Source: Celoporthe dispersa (lineage: Eukaryota > Ascomycota > Sordariomycetes > Diaporthales > Cryphonectriaceae). Taken from it: DNA of 64,000 bases. A model generated the notes under the pieces. That model saw nothing but the letters and a program-made list of their open reading frames with translations. It did not search any database and had not been told where the DNA came from. Positions 1 to 11,977 of the stretch are shown in pieces. Location: the NCBI GenBank assembly GCA_016584495.1, contig WAID01000009.1, positions 2,914,001-2,978,000 on the forward strand, given 5' to 3'. Made by a program: the position numbers and the translations under genes. Every line of letters starts with the position of its first letter. Position 1 is the first letter of the stretch.

Positions 1-400
1 CCTCTTCCTCCCCCAAGCGGCGGTGAGGATATGCAGGGGCGGCAGCGGCAGCACCAGTCGCAGCACAAGTCACGCGGGAGCGATGAAGATGAGGCTGTCG
101 TTTCTGGTGGTGGTGGTGGTAGCAGTAGCGGTGGAGGTGGAGAAGCGGGCGCGCATGTGGTGGATCCTCCTGTGGCCACCGGCGCCGCTGCGGGTGCATC
201 CGTGCCGCTGGGAAAAGAAACTTGTGGTGGTGGTGGTGGTAGCGGCGGCGAGCAACAGCACCAGCACACCGACAGGACGTTTCACAGGTTCTACCACCTG
301 TACAAGAAGGGCGAGCTGGAAGAGGACGTTGTCGCCGCGGGAGGGGGAGGTCCTCCGCAGCGGCTACGAGCGGGACAACTGGTGGGTTATTGCAGGATGA
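1..400 (+). CDS. trm9: C-terminal part of a Trm9-like tRNA wobble-uridine methyltransferase (5' end outside window, one frameshift)
   Basis: The frame open from base 1 carries a glycine/serine/glutamine-rich low-complexity stretch and then YHLYKKGELEE. The next frame carries SGYERDNWWVI followed by the TGA at 398-400. Together these match the C-terminal end of the Trm9/ALKBH8 methyltransferase family, which with Trm112 completes mcm5U on wobble uridines of tRNA. The SAM-binding fold would lie upstream, outside the window. The two conserved blocks are in different frames, and the change falls in the G-rich run at about 340-352. One surplus G there explains it, so I read this as a sequence error rather than a dead gene. 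The poly-Gly insert before the conserved tail is longer than I would expect for the family. Assignment rests only on the tail motifs. Confidence 0.68.
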   Translation, partial: LFLPQAAVRICRGGSGSTSRSTSHAGAMKMRLSFLVVVVVAVAVEVEKRARMWWILLWPPAPLRVHPCRWEKKLVVVVVVAAASNSTSTPTGRFTGSTTCTRRASWKRTLSPREGEVLRSGYERDNWWVIAG

Positions 401-2221
401 ATGAGGCAGGGAGAGAAAAAGAGTAAGAAAGAAGAAACAGAAAGAAAGAAAAAAAAAAAAACAATCAGCATAGTCCGAGACTAGGACAACAACTCACCCA
501 AACCCGAGTGACTTGTTTTTTTCTTCTTCTCTTTTTTCATCCTTCCCCTTTCCGGGCTTTGTCCCCATCTGGAAATTGATGAGTTGTCACCGAAGAGGAG
601 GGGGGGGCCACGATGTTTCATTGTGAGACAAGGCGAGGGGGGGAACAAAGTCTTTATATGATCCTGGTTGGTTCAAAAAAAAAAAAACTTTCTATCAAGC
701 GGTAAACAATCCCCCCTCCCCCCTCTCTCCCAAAAATGATTGATGGCCTGCCGGTCTGTCTGCATACTACGTTGCAGAAATTCGAGTCCATAACCGCTCC
801 CCTCCCTCTCCCGACCCCCCCTAAAAAAAAACTCCTCTGATGAATGACCATCCTCAAGTCAGGTTTATGCATCCGCCCGCCTTGGTCCCCCCCCCTCCCA
901 GCCCCAGCCCCAGCCGGTCCGATCCGATCTCGTCTCCCGTCCTCACCTTCTGTTCCGAGTTTGTTGTTGTTGTGTGGTCCTCCATGCAAAAATTCCCCTC
1001 GTGCCTTGTTCTTGTCCTTCCATTTCGCTATGCGCTTTACCTGTGTAGTTAACCCCAGAGAAGAAAGAAAAACAGAAAGAGAGGCGCGGGTGTGTTATGT
1101 GCACTTATGCAAGGCACACAGACCTTCTTTCCCAACACTATGTACGGTAGAATAGATAGAACCAAAGTAACAGTAACAATAGCACCAAAAGGCCTGCCGC
1201 CAGGACCAGGAGAAACCTATGAAATGACCCAGAATGCTGCTTGGCTTCCCCCTTCCATCTGCTCTGCTGGAGGGTGGCCCTGCCCCCTCCATCCCTCTCC
1301 CCCTTTGTGCAAAAAAAAAACAAAGAAAACAAACAAACAGTAAAACTCCCTTGTCGTCTTCTCTCCCTAGGTTTGTTGGGAAATGGAGTTCCCGAGAAAG
1401 AAGAAAAAAAGAAGAAAAAATGACAAATATGGGCATCGTTTCAATAAATACAAAGTAAGGTGGGTGGAATAGTTATTTCTTTTTTCTTCTTCTCTTGGTT
1501 GTGTTGTTGCTTTGAACAAGACGAAAAAAGAAAAGAACAGAAAAAAAAAAAGGAAAAGAAGTTCAAAACAAAGCCTAGACACTCCGGCCCGATGCGCCCG
1601 TAAATGTAATGCGCCCGCTTGCTCCTGTTGGTGGAGAGAGTTCTTGTCGGAGCCAAAGAGCCCGAAGATGAAAGAGAGAAAAAGAAAGGGAAAGAGAGAG
1701 AAAAAAAAAAAAGGGGGGAATCTGATGGGTTTCCATGGAGGTAGAACGACCTCTTGTGTGAAAGGCTTGTATGTTGGTGATCGTGATCGTGATCGTCCGT
1801 CAGCCCTCCCTACCCTCTTCTAGTCCAAATCCCATCCACCGACCAACCCTCTTCGCCGTCCCGTATGATATTTTTTTCTTTCCTTCTTCTTCTGTTCCCC
1901 TTCTCGCTTTTTGTTTTCCTCTTTCCCACCCCCACCACCTCATGTATTCCCAGGCCCTCCCTTCTCCCTGAACCATGACACCAGCGCCTCTCTCCCCGCT
2001 CCCCCGCCCCCCCTCCACGCCAGTGGTGTTGAGAATGCTCATGTATGCGGCCAGAGATGAAAATAAAAATAAAGAGAAAATTTGTTTGACCGCGTCAGAC
2101 CTCATTCATCATCGTAGTTCGTAGTCATTCGTCTTCTTCTTCTTTGCAGTTCCCAGATCCCCGCGTCCGCGTCGTGTTCTTAATTTCCTTATTGGGCTCC
2201 TCCTTGCAGCGACGTGACGTC
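401..2221. other. Intergenic, no gene seen
   Basis: This stretch lies between the end of the Trm9-like gene and the end of the Myb gene, so the two genes converge and it should hold both 3' UTRs. It has poly-A and poly-purine/pyrimidine tracts (around 440-465, 675-690, 1310-1345, 1400-1420, 1510-1560, 1690-1715) and a short GATCGT tandem near 1778-1796. All reading frames are short and low in complexity. I see no RNA gene. Confidence 0.6.
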
Positions 2222-2743
2222 TCAGTGCCTCCTCCTGACGGCCTCCCGGCCAGAGTCGGGGCTGTTCCTCGCCCGCTTCGAGCTGACACTCCCCTCGGGG
2301 CTGTAGCCCATGCCGGGGCCCGGCAGTGCTGAGGAGCGCGGGCTCGCGGTGGCGCTGGGGCTGGCGCTGATAGCGCCGAGGGAGTACGCCGGCGTCGAGT
2401 AGGGGCTGACCCCCGTCGTGAGCTCCGCCACGCCCGGCAGCTGCATCCTGCCGTCTGGGCCCCGGTCCCTGCCGCTCGGCTGGATTGGCGGGAGGCCGGG
2501 ACCCGCAGACGGTGGGCCCGTCTCGTACATGTACTCGGACGGAGGTCCCATGGGCGGCAGGCTCTCGCGCTTGATCGTATAGGAGCCACGGCTCGAGCCC
2601 GAGGGCGGCGATAGGGTCGGCCCAGGGATGGCGAGAGGGTGCGGTGGGTGCGGTGGGTGTGGAGGGGGAGGAGGAGGGACCTGCTGCTGCTGCTGCTGCT
2701 GCTGCTGATGGTGGTGGTGATGATAATGGTGCGGCAGGGCGGG

Positions 2744-2779
<36 letters not shown>

Positions 2780-4244
2780 GCCGCGCGGGTAACGGAGATG
2801 TGGGTCGCCCCGGCCCCCGCTGCCCTGCGAGTGGGAGTGGCCGTGGCCCCGCGACGGTGACGACCTGCTGCTGCCGCCCTCCTGCTGCTGCCCGCCCGAG
2901 TTGCCAGCCAGCGTGAAGGGCACAACGCCCGCCCGGGTCGCCATGTCGTTCTCGCCCAGCTGCCAGTGCATGGCCTCGGCGGCGCGCCACGGGATCTGCA
3001 GCTCCTCTGCCACCTTGGCCCACATATCCGGCTTGAACCTGTGGTTGGGCGCACACATGCGAGTCAGTAATTCTCCGCGCACAAGGGTGGGCTCTTGTTG
3101 GGGCGGCGAGGCTCCAGCTGCACTATCGTGAATCTCGATGGGGTCTGGCTGGTGGGACCCTCGTGTGCACACTCCTCCATGTGTGTGTGTGTGTGTGTGT
3201 GTGTCCACGAGAGGAGCGGGGGAATGGGCCTGGCCCTCTCCCACCATGCGGCACCTCCCCTCCCCTCCCCTACCTTCTCCTCCTCCTCCTCCTCCTTGGG
3301 CCCCTTGTGTGTCTCCCCCTTCAAGCGGGATTAGGCCAGAGCTGAGGCAGGCTGGTGCTCCGCAGCAGGAAGACGAGGGATCTCTTTCTTCTTCTTCTCT
3401 TTTCGCCCCTCTTCTCTCTTTGGGTAGCTGGGTAATGTGTATGTTGTGTATGTGTGGTTGTGTGTGTGTGTATGTGTGTATGTGCGTGTACATGTGCGTG
3501 GACAGGAGCTACTTACCTCTCGTACAGGCGCGCAAGTTTGTTCTTGCGCTCCTCGTCCCACTCGCTTCGCCTCTCTAGGTAGTTCTGGTAGTGCAGCCGA
3601 CAACTAATCGAGCTGCGTCCCGGGAGCCGCTTCGAGATGTCCTCCCACTTCATGCCGCTGCCGCGCAGCTCGATGATGAGCGCGTCCTCCTCGGGCGACC
3701 ACTTGCTCTGTTTCTTGGCCGGGCTCTCCCCCGTGTGTGGTGCCGCACCTCGCCTTCCTCCGCCCGACTGTGGTCTCGGCCCTGTCCCTGGCCCCGGCAC
3801 CGATCCTATCGACCCGGCTCCTCTTGGGTCTGCCGGCGGCGGCGGCGGCACAGCAGCTCCTCCTGGCGATCCGCCCCCTCCCAGGAATGATGCCGCCGCC
3901 GCCGCCGGTGTATACCCGCCACCGCCGAAGAACGGGTACGAGCCCGGCGGAGGGGGTGGCACCGCTGGCATGGCGTACATAGTACCGACCGGGAGAGCCG
4001 TTCCGGCGACTTTCTGCGGGCCGCTGTGGATGGCCGCAGCGGGTGCCAACCTGGTAGCTGTTGATTCCGGCCTCGAGACGGAAGCGCCGGCACCGCGTGC
4101 TGCTGCTGCTGTTGCTGCTGCTGTTGTGACTGTGGGAGGCTGCGCAGGAGCAGTTGTGGAGGGGCTGGCTTGTGGGGCTTGCTTTGGAGGCGAGTCGGAG
4201 GACTCATTTGAGTCGGAATCCTTGAGTAGTGACCTGATATCCAC
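2222..4244 (-). CDS. Myb/SANT-domain DNA-binding protein with Q/H/P-rich tail
   Basis: Two exons: 4244-3517 and 3038-2222, with intron 3516-3039 (donor GTAAGT, acceptor CACAG). The phase closes exactly, giving about 514 residues. Residues 181-225 are a SANT/Myb repeat (KWSPEEDALI, W182 and W200). A second repeat at about 228-275 spans the splice junction, with its conserved W at 229. The second exon then carries poly-Ala, a His/Gln run and Pro-rich low complexity, ending in a basic tail. This is a nuclear regulator of unknown target. The N-terminal half is Ser/Pro/Ala/Gly-rich. There is no ATG at the expected start: the frame begins at a GTG (4244-4242) in the context CCACCGTGG, 33 nt after an in-frame TAA, and the next in-frame ATG is about 87 codons in. 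Either initiation is non-AUG, or a short upstream exon was not recognised, or a base is wrong. The 478-nt intron is long for this window and holds a GT repeat. The gene reads away from a 7.7 kb desert. Confidence 0.8.
2681..2778. repeat. Two CTG/GCT triplet runs inside the Myb gene
   Basis: CTG at about 2681-2706 and GCT at 2748-2778, separated by a GTG/ATG-rich spacer. On the coding strand they encode a run of about nine Gln and a run of about ten Ala, with a His-rich patch between. These are slippage-prone and probably vary in length between strains. Confidence 0.85.
3180..3204. repeat. (GT)n microsatellite in the Myb intron
   Basis: About 12 dinucleotide units inside the 478-nt intron of the Myb gene. 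A second, interrupted GT-rich stretch lies at about 3436-3500, close to the donor site. Confidence 0.85.
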
Positions 4245-5931
4245 GGTGGATGTTGTCTGTGTCCTGTCTTCGCCTTAAGAGCGGTTGCTGTTCATCGATA
4301 CGGTCAAGGCTGAGTGGGATGGTTGGTGGTCTCGGCTGGTCCTTGTCTCCCTCCTTCGCTCTGCTCTGCTCTCGTCCCGCTTCCTCCTTTTTCTTCTTCT
4401 CTCCCTTCTCTTCTTTCCTTCTTCTCTTTTTTCTTTCTCCCTGGGAAGAGCAACAGGTCGAGATGTTGACAGTATCAGGAGAGGAGCAGAACTGTGCTCC
4501 TTGTCGAGGTCACTCTAAGGGGCCTGATATAGACACACTGTCAGGCCTGATGGTTGCCACGCCGGCTTGTGCGGATATACCGCCCTGGACAAGATGTCTC
4601 TGCTGTGTCGTTGGTTTTTTTGGTTTTTTTTTGGGTTGATGTTTTTGCTTTGATGTATGACGATATCTGTTTTCCTCAGTGATGATCGAGGGGGTGGGGC
4701 TCAAGGCCTTCTTTGCCGTGATGAGGTTATTCGAGTGCTCCACAAGACTTGGTGGTCTCCTGTTGCTTTTTTTTCTTGTTTCTTTTTGGTCTCTCTTTTC
4801 TTGTCACAATCGCCAGAAGTGTAGAGTCGCAACAGGAATGGCTCCTTCAGGCCAGTTGCGGAAAATAAAAGAGCATGAAAAAAAGGTTCGAGGCTGACGT
4901 TCTCGAACCCGCAGGGGCTGACCGGAAGGATTGAGGTGACTATTCTAGGTTGCAGGTGGCTTGTAGGTTCTCTCGTCAGAGATATAAAGCGTGGGTCGTG
5001 TCTGGCGCAGTTGAGGACCGTGACCTGATTGGCGCCACCCTGACCAATTGTAATTGGGATAAGATGAATACCTGACGAGACCCAAAAAAGAAAGAGAGAA
5101 AAAAAAAAAGGCAACAACAGGAACGGCCAGGGAATGTACAATAAGAAGAAGGAGGGGGGGGGAGGAGCAGCCAGGGGCCAGGATCACGGAGAGTCGCGAG
5201 ACGACGGCCCCAGGGCGGGTGAATACGTCAGTTGGGAAGTAGGTTTGTCAGAATTTTCCCCCTTCACCGCAATGTAAGACGGTCGCCCGTGTGGTGATCG
5301 TCGTCGTCGTCTTCTCCCGAGGGTCACGTAGCCCGTGTGGGCGGCGAGCTTCGACAGGGAAGAAGCCGGGCTAGCTGCGGGAAGATGCGCCTGCAGGCAA
5401 GTGATAGGAAGAAGAAAAGAAAGGGAACAAGAGGTCTCGAGGAAGAGCAGGCGATCTAGAACCTGGGACCCCGTCAGTCTGAGGGGAGGGGCCCATAACC
5501 CGAGATCCAGATTGGGAAGTGTGATTCTCTGCCACAAGGCGAGGAAGCCTCAGCGTGAGGAATCAAGGTAAAACTATGGTACTGGTACCGCGAGGTAGGT
5601 TGTGAAGAAGCAAGAAGAGGTCACAAGCTACTATAGTAGACATGCACAAAAGCGAGGCATGGACCGGGGGTGAGCTGCCGGGGGGGGGTGTGCGTGTGTG
5701 TCTCGAAGAAGGGTGTGTGCTCAGCTGTTTTTTTGGGGGGGGGGGAGGTGGGGCCCCAGGACAGGAAGAAGCTGCCCGAGAAGTCGATACTATGTCAGTC
5801 ACAGGCGACCTGCGACGTCCTGGGCGCCCGATTCGACCTCTTGAAAGGCGTGGGTCTATATCAGGGCGAGCATCTCTGATATAGGCAGGGCGGATCTGGT
5901 AGAGGTCATGGCCCACCTGTGATCCAAGTTG

Positions 5932-5942
5932 TACCATAGTAC
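5932..5942. repeat. Dispersed intergenic motif TACCATAGTAC, copy 1
   Basis: Exact copy of an 11-mer also found at 31358-31368, 43623-43633 and 54838-54848, always outside confident genes. Confidence 0.7.
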
Positions 5943-6777
5943 AGTACATGATATGTACCGCACAATGGCCGGCAGTAAGGATAAGACGGTGGATCGTCTC
6001 CAGTGTTGTGTGGCGACGCATTAGCTGGACGAACCGTAGGGGACGAAGGAGAGAGGGAGAGACAGAAGGTGTGGTGGGGAGACGCACCCAGGTCGCTGTA
6101 CATTACTCGAAACAACGTCAGAAGGAGCAGGTAAAAAAAAAAAAAAAAGGTATGTAAGAAGGGGGAACAAGGCGACAGTAACTTAGTCGAGTCTCGTGAT
6201 GCCGCACCCTGATCGCTGGCTTAGGATTCTCCCATGATGTGGGTGGCCACAAGGAACCCCCCTGGGCGCGGCGTTGAGCACCCAAGAGGTGGTCGTCGTT
6301 GGTGTGTGAGCTATCAACTAGGGCCTGGTGACATGGCCACGAATTCATGCATGAGCTTGTGTGTATAGCTCTGATCCCGACCCCCCTTGTCGAGGCTCTC
6401 TCTCTCTCTCATTCTCTCGTGAGTGAATATTCATCCACACCCCCGGCTGTCCCTTTGGGCCTAAACTGGGGATCATCATCCCATCCCAACATTACTCGGT
6501 GGCGCAGAGAGAGCCCAGCGCCATCCTTTATCGAGGCTGAAGGGGGTTCCTCACTGGGAGCGGGATGGCACTGCAAGAGGCGCGGGTGAGCAGGCCGCCG
6601 TGCATCTTGGGCCATGACGCCGCCGGAACGGTTGGCTCTGGAGAGGCCAGGTAATCTGGTGGTGAATGATCAACAAAGTGCCCGACAGGGCCGATTTCAC
6701 CCGCAGGACGGCTCAGTTCCCGTCAGGCAGCAGTGGCGGTAAGGTCAAGCTGTAGTGGTAGTAGTGGTGGAAGTAGT

Positions 6778-6819
<42 letters not shown>
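6778..6819. repeat. (AGC)n triplet repeat, intergenic
   Basis: About 13-14 AGC units, preceded by degenerate AGT units from about 6752. It lies outside any supported gene, although it is open as poly-Ser in one frame. Confidence 0.9.
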
Positions 6820-6821
<2 letters not shown>

Positions 6822-7928
6822 TAGTAGAATTGGGCTGACCCGTCCAGTCTGCCGTCTGGCCGCTGGTGACCACTCGCGAAGACTAGATCGTACGAGATGT
6901 TCGCTGCCTAGTATCCGCCGAGACCGGAGCGGATGTCAGCCAGCGCAGAGCGAGCATTACTCGCGATGCAAGTGTAGGACACTGGTGGGAGTGACGGCGT
7001 TGAGAAGGTGGTTGGAGGAGGGCTCTGCACACCAGAGAGAACTTGGGAATGGTGTGTGAGAACAACACTCTCGGCTGGCCCCTCTACCAGCAATCAGGTT
7101 CGCTCAGCAGAACCGAGCCTAGCCACATCAGGAATTGCACTGGCTGTTTGAAAAAAGGAAGAAAAAAAAAGGTCATCCGTCCTTAGCAGCAGAAGCCACA
7201 GCCTTTGGACCCATACCGCTGCCTGGTCGTTGTCTCCTGAGAAATATTGGGGGGGGGGTTACTATTCTTCTTCTTTTCCGTTCCCCAGCATGCAATTGTT
7301 AGCCAGGCGCCTCGGGTATTTGGGCGGCTTTCGCGAGGCGACGAGTTGGGTCCGCAAGATGCTCCCGAATTATGATCGTCGGAGAAGAGGTCTATTGAGA
7401 CCTTTGGCCAACAGCCTCGATCACTCCTGTCGCGACCACGTTTCGCGCTCAGGATTCCGGATTTGGATCCCTTCATTCGCCCCTCTGGCCCCTCTGGACC
7501 CCCTCTGGATCGCCTCTGGGCGAACAGTTGATCGATCGGATAAAGCTACGCCTGGTGGGCCTTCCCATCCTTCTTAGCCTTGGCTCTTTGGTGGCTTGCT
7601 CTAGGCTGGCCTGCCGCAGCCGATCTCGAGCTTGAGCTGTAGGGGTGTCCTCATGCGAACGTGCACGATCAGTGTCGGCGGTGGGGGGCGCGGTCTGAAG
7701 CCCTCTGGGCCCGTGGAGTGTCGTCGCAGTTTGGGTCGGCGAGCGGAAGGGCTGCTAAGGTTGGGCCCGGGACGTTAGAGACCAGTCTGTGCGCAGCGGA
7801 ATGTCCCCTGGTTAGCCCTTTACAGTTGTACAGTACACCTACCCTCCTCTCTCCACCTGTCGCTCTTCTTTGTTGATTGTACGAGGCTTAACCTGACGTT
7901 TATGGAGCTGATCTTCGTCCCCACTCAT

Positions 7929-7950
7929 TCTCTCTCTCTCTCTCTCTCTC
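7929..7950. repeat. (TC)n microsatellite
   Basis: Eleven TC units. A second interrupted CT-rich stretch follows at 8010-8035. Confidence 0.9.
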
Positions 7951-10900
7951 TACGGACACTGGGCCAGCGCTCGCGAGTCCTCTCGCTGACAATGTCATCA
8001 TGTGTGTGTCTCTTTCTCTCCCTCTCTCTCTCTCGGGCCTCGATGACACCCCGTTTGTTGAGTTGATACCATAGGCAGTGTGGCCAATGGTGGGTGGGTG
8101 CGTACAAGGTTAGCGTGAAGAATGCCATCATCCGGTGTGGAGGTCTTGGAGCCCAAAGCATGAAGAATGCAGACCAGGCTCCTGGGAGGGGCATCCCGGG
8201 TATCCAATCTCTAGCTCGTAAGGCGGTAGAAGGGGGTTTGAATTGGCGGTCAGCTTTGCGTGCCCACAGCCACCCATCCCATTGCCTTGAATCAGTCCCC
8301 CAAGGCCAAGAGTGCTCGAATGGCTTGGAGTGCCAGACCCAGGTAACTCCCGGATCTGGGTCAAGCGCTGCTGTAGCCATCCATGACCTTGGTGCCGATC
8401 GACGAAATGCTGTGCGTGGTCGGGATCTGATTGTTAGTAGCGGCCTCTCTTTCCCATGCACGCCATGAACCCCGATCGTCGACCTTTTTCTTTGTTGGCG
8501 CCCCATCAGCATGGGCCCCTGCGGTTCGGTACGAAGGGGGGAAAGGGGAAAGAAAGAAGAAAAAAAAAAGAAAAAAAGGCATCAGCCGGCCTGCGCAACA
8601 TGGCTGGCTGGCTGGCGGTCGCGATGGCCAGAAATGGGTTGCGGTTACTGTGGTCACCTGAAACCTTACCCCTCGAGTAGGCGGACGAGGGTCAGCCCGT
8701 TCTCTTTCCGGGAGACTGACAGCACGGCAGGGTATTGCTTTTCCCCTCGGCTCTCCTGCCCAGGTTGGGCAATAAGTCAGGCCTCTCTCTACCACCTCAT
8801 TCGTCTCCTCCCCCAGCGAGCTGATCGTTAGCAGCAGATTGGGCTGTCTAGAACGCAGCCGTATTGGGCCTGCTCTGGTCGTGTGAGGGAGTCGGCAAGG
8901 GACGACCCTGCACGCACCTGTGGGCGCTACATGTCACGGGGGTGATTGTGCTGTCAGGTTTCAAAATCAGCGTTCAATGCACGATGCCGCTCCTGCAAGA
9001 TGACTGTCAACTACGTGGTGTAATGTCATGCATGGCGGTGATAGTCTTGACGGGTTGTTGCTGCCCAAGCATTGTTTGTGGTAGCGCGTCCTCTGGTTTC
9101 TGTGGTCCCGCGGCTTACTCTGTTTGTTGGCTCCATTTGCGAGGCATTGAAGCTGAGAGGATCCACCCCGGATTTGGAGCTGGTAGTCTGGCCCTTGGTC
9201 TCTCTGGCGCCAGGCATGCGCAGATGCAGACCAGAAAAGAACGGTGCAGTTCAGATCTGTATCTCGCTCCGCCTACGATATGGCGGCCCCCAAGGAAGCT
9301 CATCCCAGGCGGGTCTGGTATCGGCGGCGACATGTAGGTGAAGACAGGCAAGTCCTTGAGTCAAGTGAGGGATTCTTCATGTATGTGATGATTGTTGCCG
9401 GCCGGCCGCCTTGGCGCCCGAGCCCACTGAAGGTGGGTGCGTGGCAGGACTAGCGACAGCTGTCGTGCATTTGTCGCTGGAGAGACCCTGGGCGAGATTG
9501 CCCCGTATCGAGCCGAACGTGGAAATGCGATGAGCTCTTTGGCGGGTAGGACTGGCCTGGGCTGTGCACGTCAGGGCCCAGGCCCCTGGCCTGTCCTCCT
9601 GCATTAACCCCAACACTGTAAGCTTGACGAAGGAACGAATCTCGAGGAGGCGCACTCGGGACGCCGCCGTGTATGCCGATGGCCCTGGGCGGCGGGCTCT
9701 GCAGCGAAGGTCTCGCAGAGGGGGTATTCTTAGACCCGAGCAGACCATGCTCGCCATGCACGTTGAAGGAGTCGCAGGCCCGGGATGGTCAGATACAGAG
9801 GAATGCCCTCAGCCGCAGGAAAAGCCTCGTCCTAGTTCTCATCAGCAGTGACGTTGTGCCCCGGCAGCGACCGCACCTTAAACTAGCGTCCCCGCTGGAT
9901 TGGGCCTCGGCCTACACCTACACCCCTGCCGTGGGCTCTGATCGAAGCTCTAGGAGAATACAAAGGTCAGCCGCCGGTACGCCTTAGCTCGGGGCCCTGT
10001 ACATGCCGGACCCTCGCAGCCATGTCTTGGGCGTTGAGTTTCGTGTGAACCCAACAAGGCGGTGAACACCAAGCACCAGGACGAGGAGGTCTGGAGGCAA
10101 GGATGAGATGGCTTGTATCTGGCCCGAGGAGACTGCAGTGGCTGGTGGCGCGAGCGGACAGTTCACGTTGCCGTGTGCGGCCGAGAGGGGTTGTCGCCTG
10201 CTGCTGTGCATGTAATTAGGAGTCAAGTACTGTGGCCTCCACGTACGACACGCCCCGGAGCGAGGCAGCTGTGCTGCTGTCAGATCTTACCACGGGCACC
10301 TCCCGCCGGTCGCTGTGAGCAGGGTTCGGACGGCACGACAGCACAATGGCTGCAGACCCGTCAGGCCGTGGAGGACCTCGACGGGGGCCCGAGCTGGGCT
10401 GGCGTGGGAGGTACGAGGAGGCGAGATGAACCTGTCTGGGCCGGCGCCCGAAGACCAGCTGATGGGTCGGGCGAGCAGCCAACACAATCAATTGTGTACA
10501 TAGCAGCCGTGGCAGGTGCGTTCCGACTGGCCATGGCAGCCGGCAACATGTCATGCAGCGGACCTTTGCGTCGTGTCTTGTTGTCCCTCTTTGCCTGGAC
10601 ACGGCGGCACATGTGAGGTGAGGCTGCAGTGTGCCGCGGCATGCCTTAGCTCCTGTGCTGCTCCCATGGACCGGAAGCCGGGATCTGCTCCTGAGATGGC
10701 TGTGATGGGTAGCATCGCAGGACGGAGGCTCAGGCTGATCCCACCGCGATCCGTTTCTCGAGGCGCCGGGAAGGCCAGTGAAACCACGGAGGGGAGGAGT
10801 CGAGCCAGGGAGGAGAGACAAATGAGAGATGCGCCCAGGGGTCGGGGCCAGGGTGGAGGGGGCGGGGCCCAGGAGCCAGGAGCCAGGAGCACGCGGAATC

Positions 10901-11977
10901 TGAGGTGTGACAGCATGACGATGTCGTGTCCCGCTGAGGCGGCGAAAACGCTCGGATCAAAGGGCGGATCAAAGGGAAGCACTGGCGGGCACCGGCGAAT
11001 AGGTGAATTGGCATTGTCGGTGTCGCTAGGCATGTTTTTGTCTCTCTCTTTCCTTCGTTTTCCTTTTCCTTTTCCTTTCCCTTCTCGTTCGAACGTTGTA
11101 GCTTGAGCCGCAAGGTTCCGCTAGACCAAGACAGTCCCACCATAGAAACGGTTAACGAGGAGAGGCGGCACGGAGGCCAGGCCGCGGTTCCAGGTGGTGC
11201 CAAGCTGAAGAAGAAGCCTCAGCACCAGCCTCACGGCTGATCCTGGGACTGTCTGGGTGGGGACAGCAGCAGCGTCTACTGGTCGAGGCGGGATGGAATC
11301 ATCTGAGCTTCCTGGAGAGGTGATCAGCCCGGAAGGATGGACTGCCCGGCTCGTGGACGGTGCTGCTGGAGGTGTGTCTCTCTTGGCTGCTGCCTGGTTC
11401 TCAAGAGGCCATGGCAGATGTGTGAGAGGAGTGGTTGGCCATTGGCAGAGACAACGAGGTTTCTTGGCAGATGCATGATCGCAATCTGGAGATCTCGTAG
11501 ATGCAGGCGAGTTGGTGGGTTGTGTGAGATGGATGGATGGATCGACACGAAACGGTGCAGATGCTTGCATGAGGGGGCATCCGGCGACAGGCGAGGTCGC
11601 ACGTACTACAGAGGATGTAATCACTTAACGTCAGGGAAGGTATGACTTGATTGTGCATCTGGAGAGAGGAAGGAGGGAGGGGAGAGAGACAGAAGGTGCT
11701 GTAGACAAAACGGGCAGGGGCGAGGCGCCACGCTATGGGGGGAGCTTATTAGTCAGATCCCCTGTGGCTTGGCTCATAGTGGTGGTGTTGTGGCTGGTGG
11801 CTGCCCTGTGTGTCACCGCCCACCCAAATGGCAAGTGAGATGAGTGAATGCCTGGCAATATTTCCCCGAGCCTGGCCCAGAAAACCCTCACACTCATCGC
11901 TACAGCAGCAGCAGACAGACAGACAGACATCCTTACCTGGTTCCCCCGAACAACACTGACCGTCACAGGCCTCAACC

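Larger units (their letters stand above)
4245..11977. other. 7.7 kb gene desert between divergent Myb and tubulin cofactor B genes
   Basis: No frame here shows a recognisable domain or a coherent exon chain. The open frames are short, occur on both strands at once, and have compositions unlike the real genes nearby. The stretch holds CT-rich tracts (4380-4440), A-rich runs (5098-5110, 6131-6148, 8550-8578), an AGC repeat, a TC repeat, and short tandem duplications such as the two GGATCAAAGG copies near 10955-10975. It also carries one copy of the 11-bp motif TACCATAGTAC at 5932-5942. It is upstream sequence of both flanking genes. I found no tRNA-like B box with a matching A box. Confidence 0.55.

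Noticed and set aside
4880..4990. GGTTCGAG on the minus strand as a possible tRNA B box
   Set aside because: Flanking bases cannot form a T stem and no A box lies at the right distance.
10216..10821. 201-codon minus-strand frame and overlapping plus-strand frames near 10.1-10.8 kb
   Set aside because: Several frames are open at once on both strands, compositions are random-like and no domain is recognisable.
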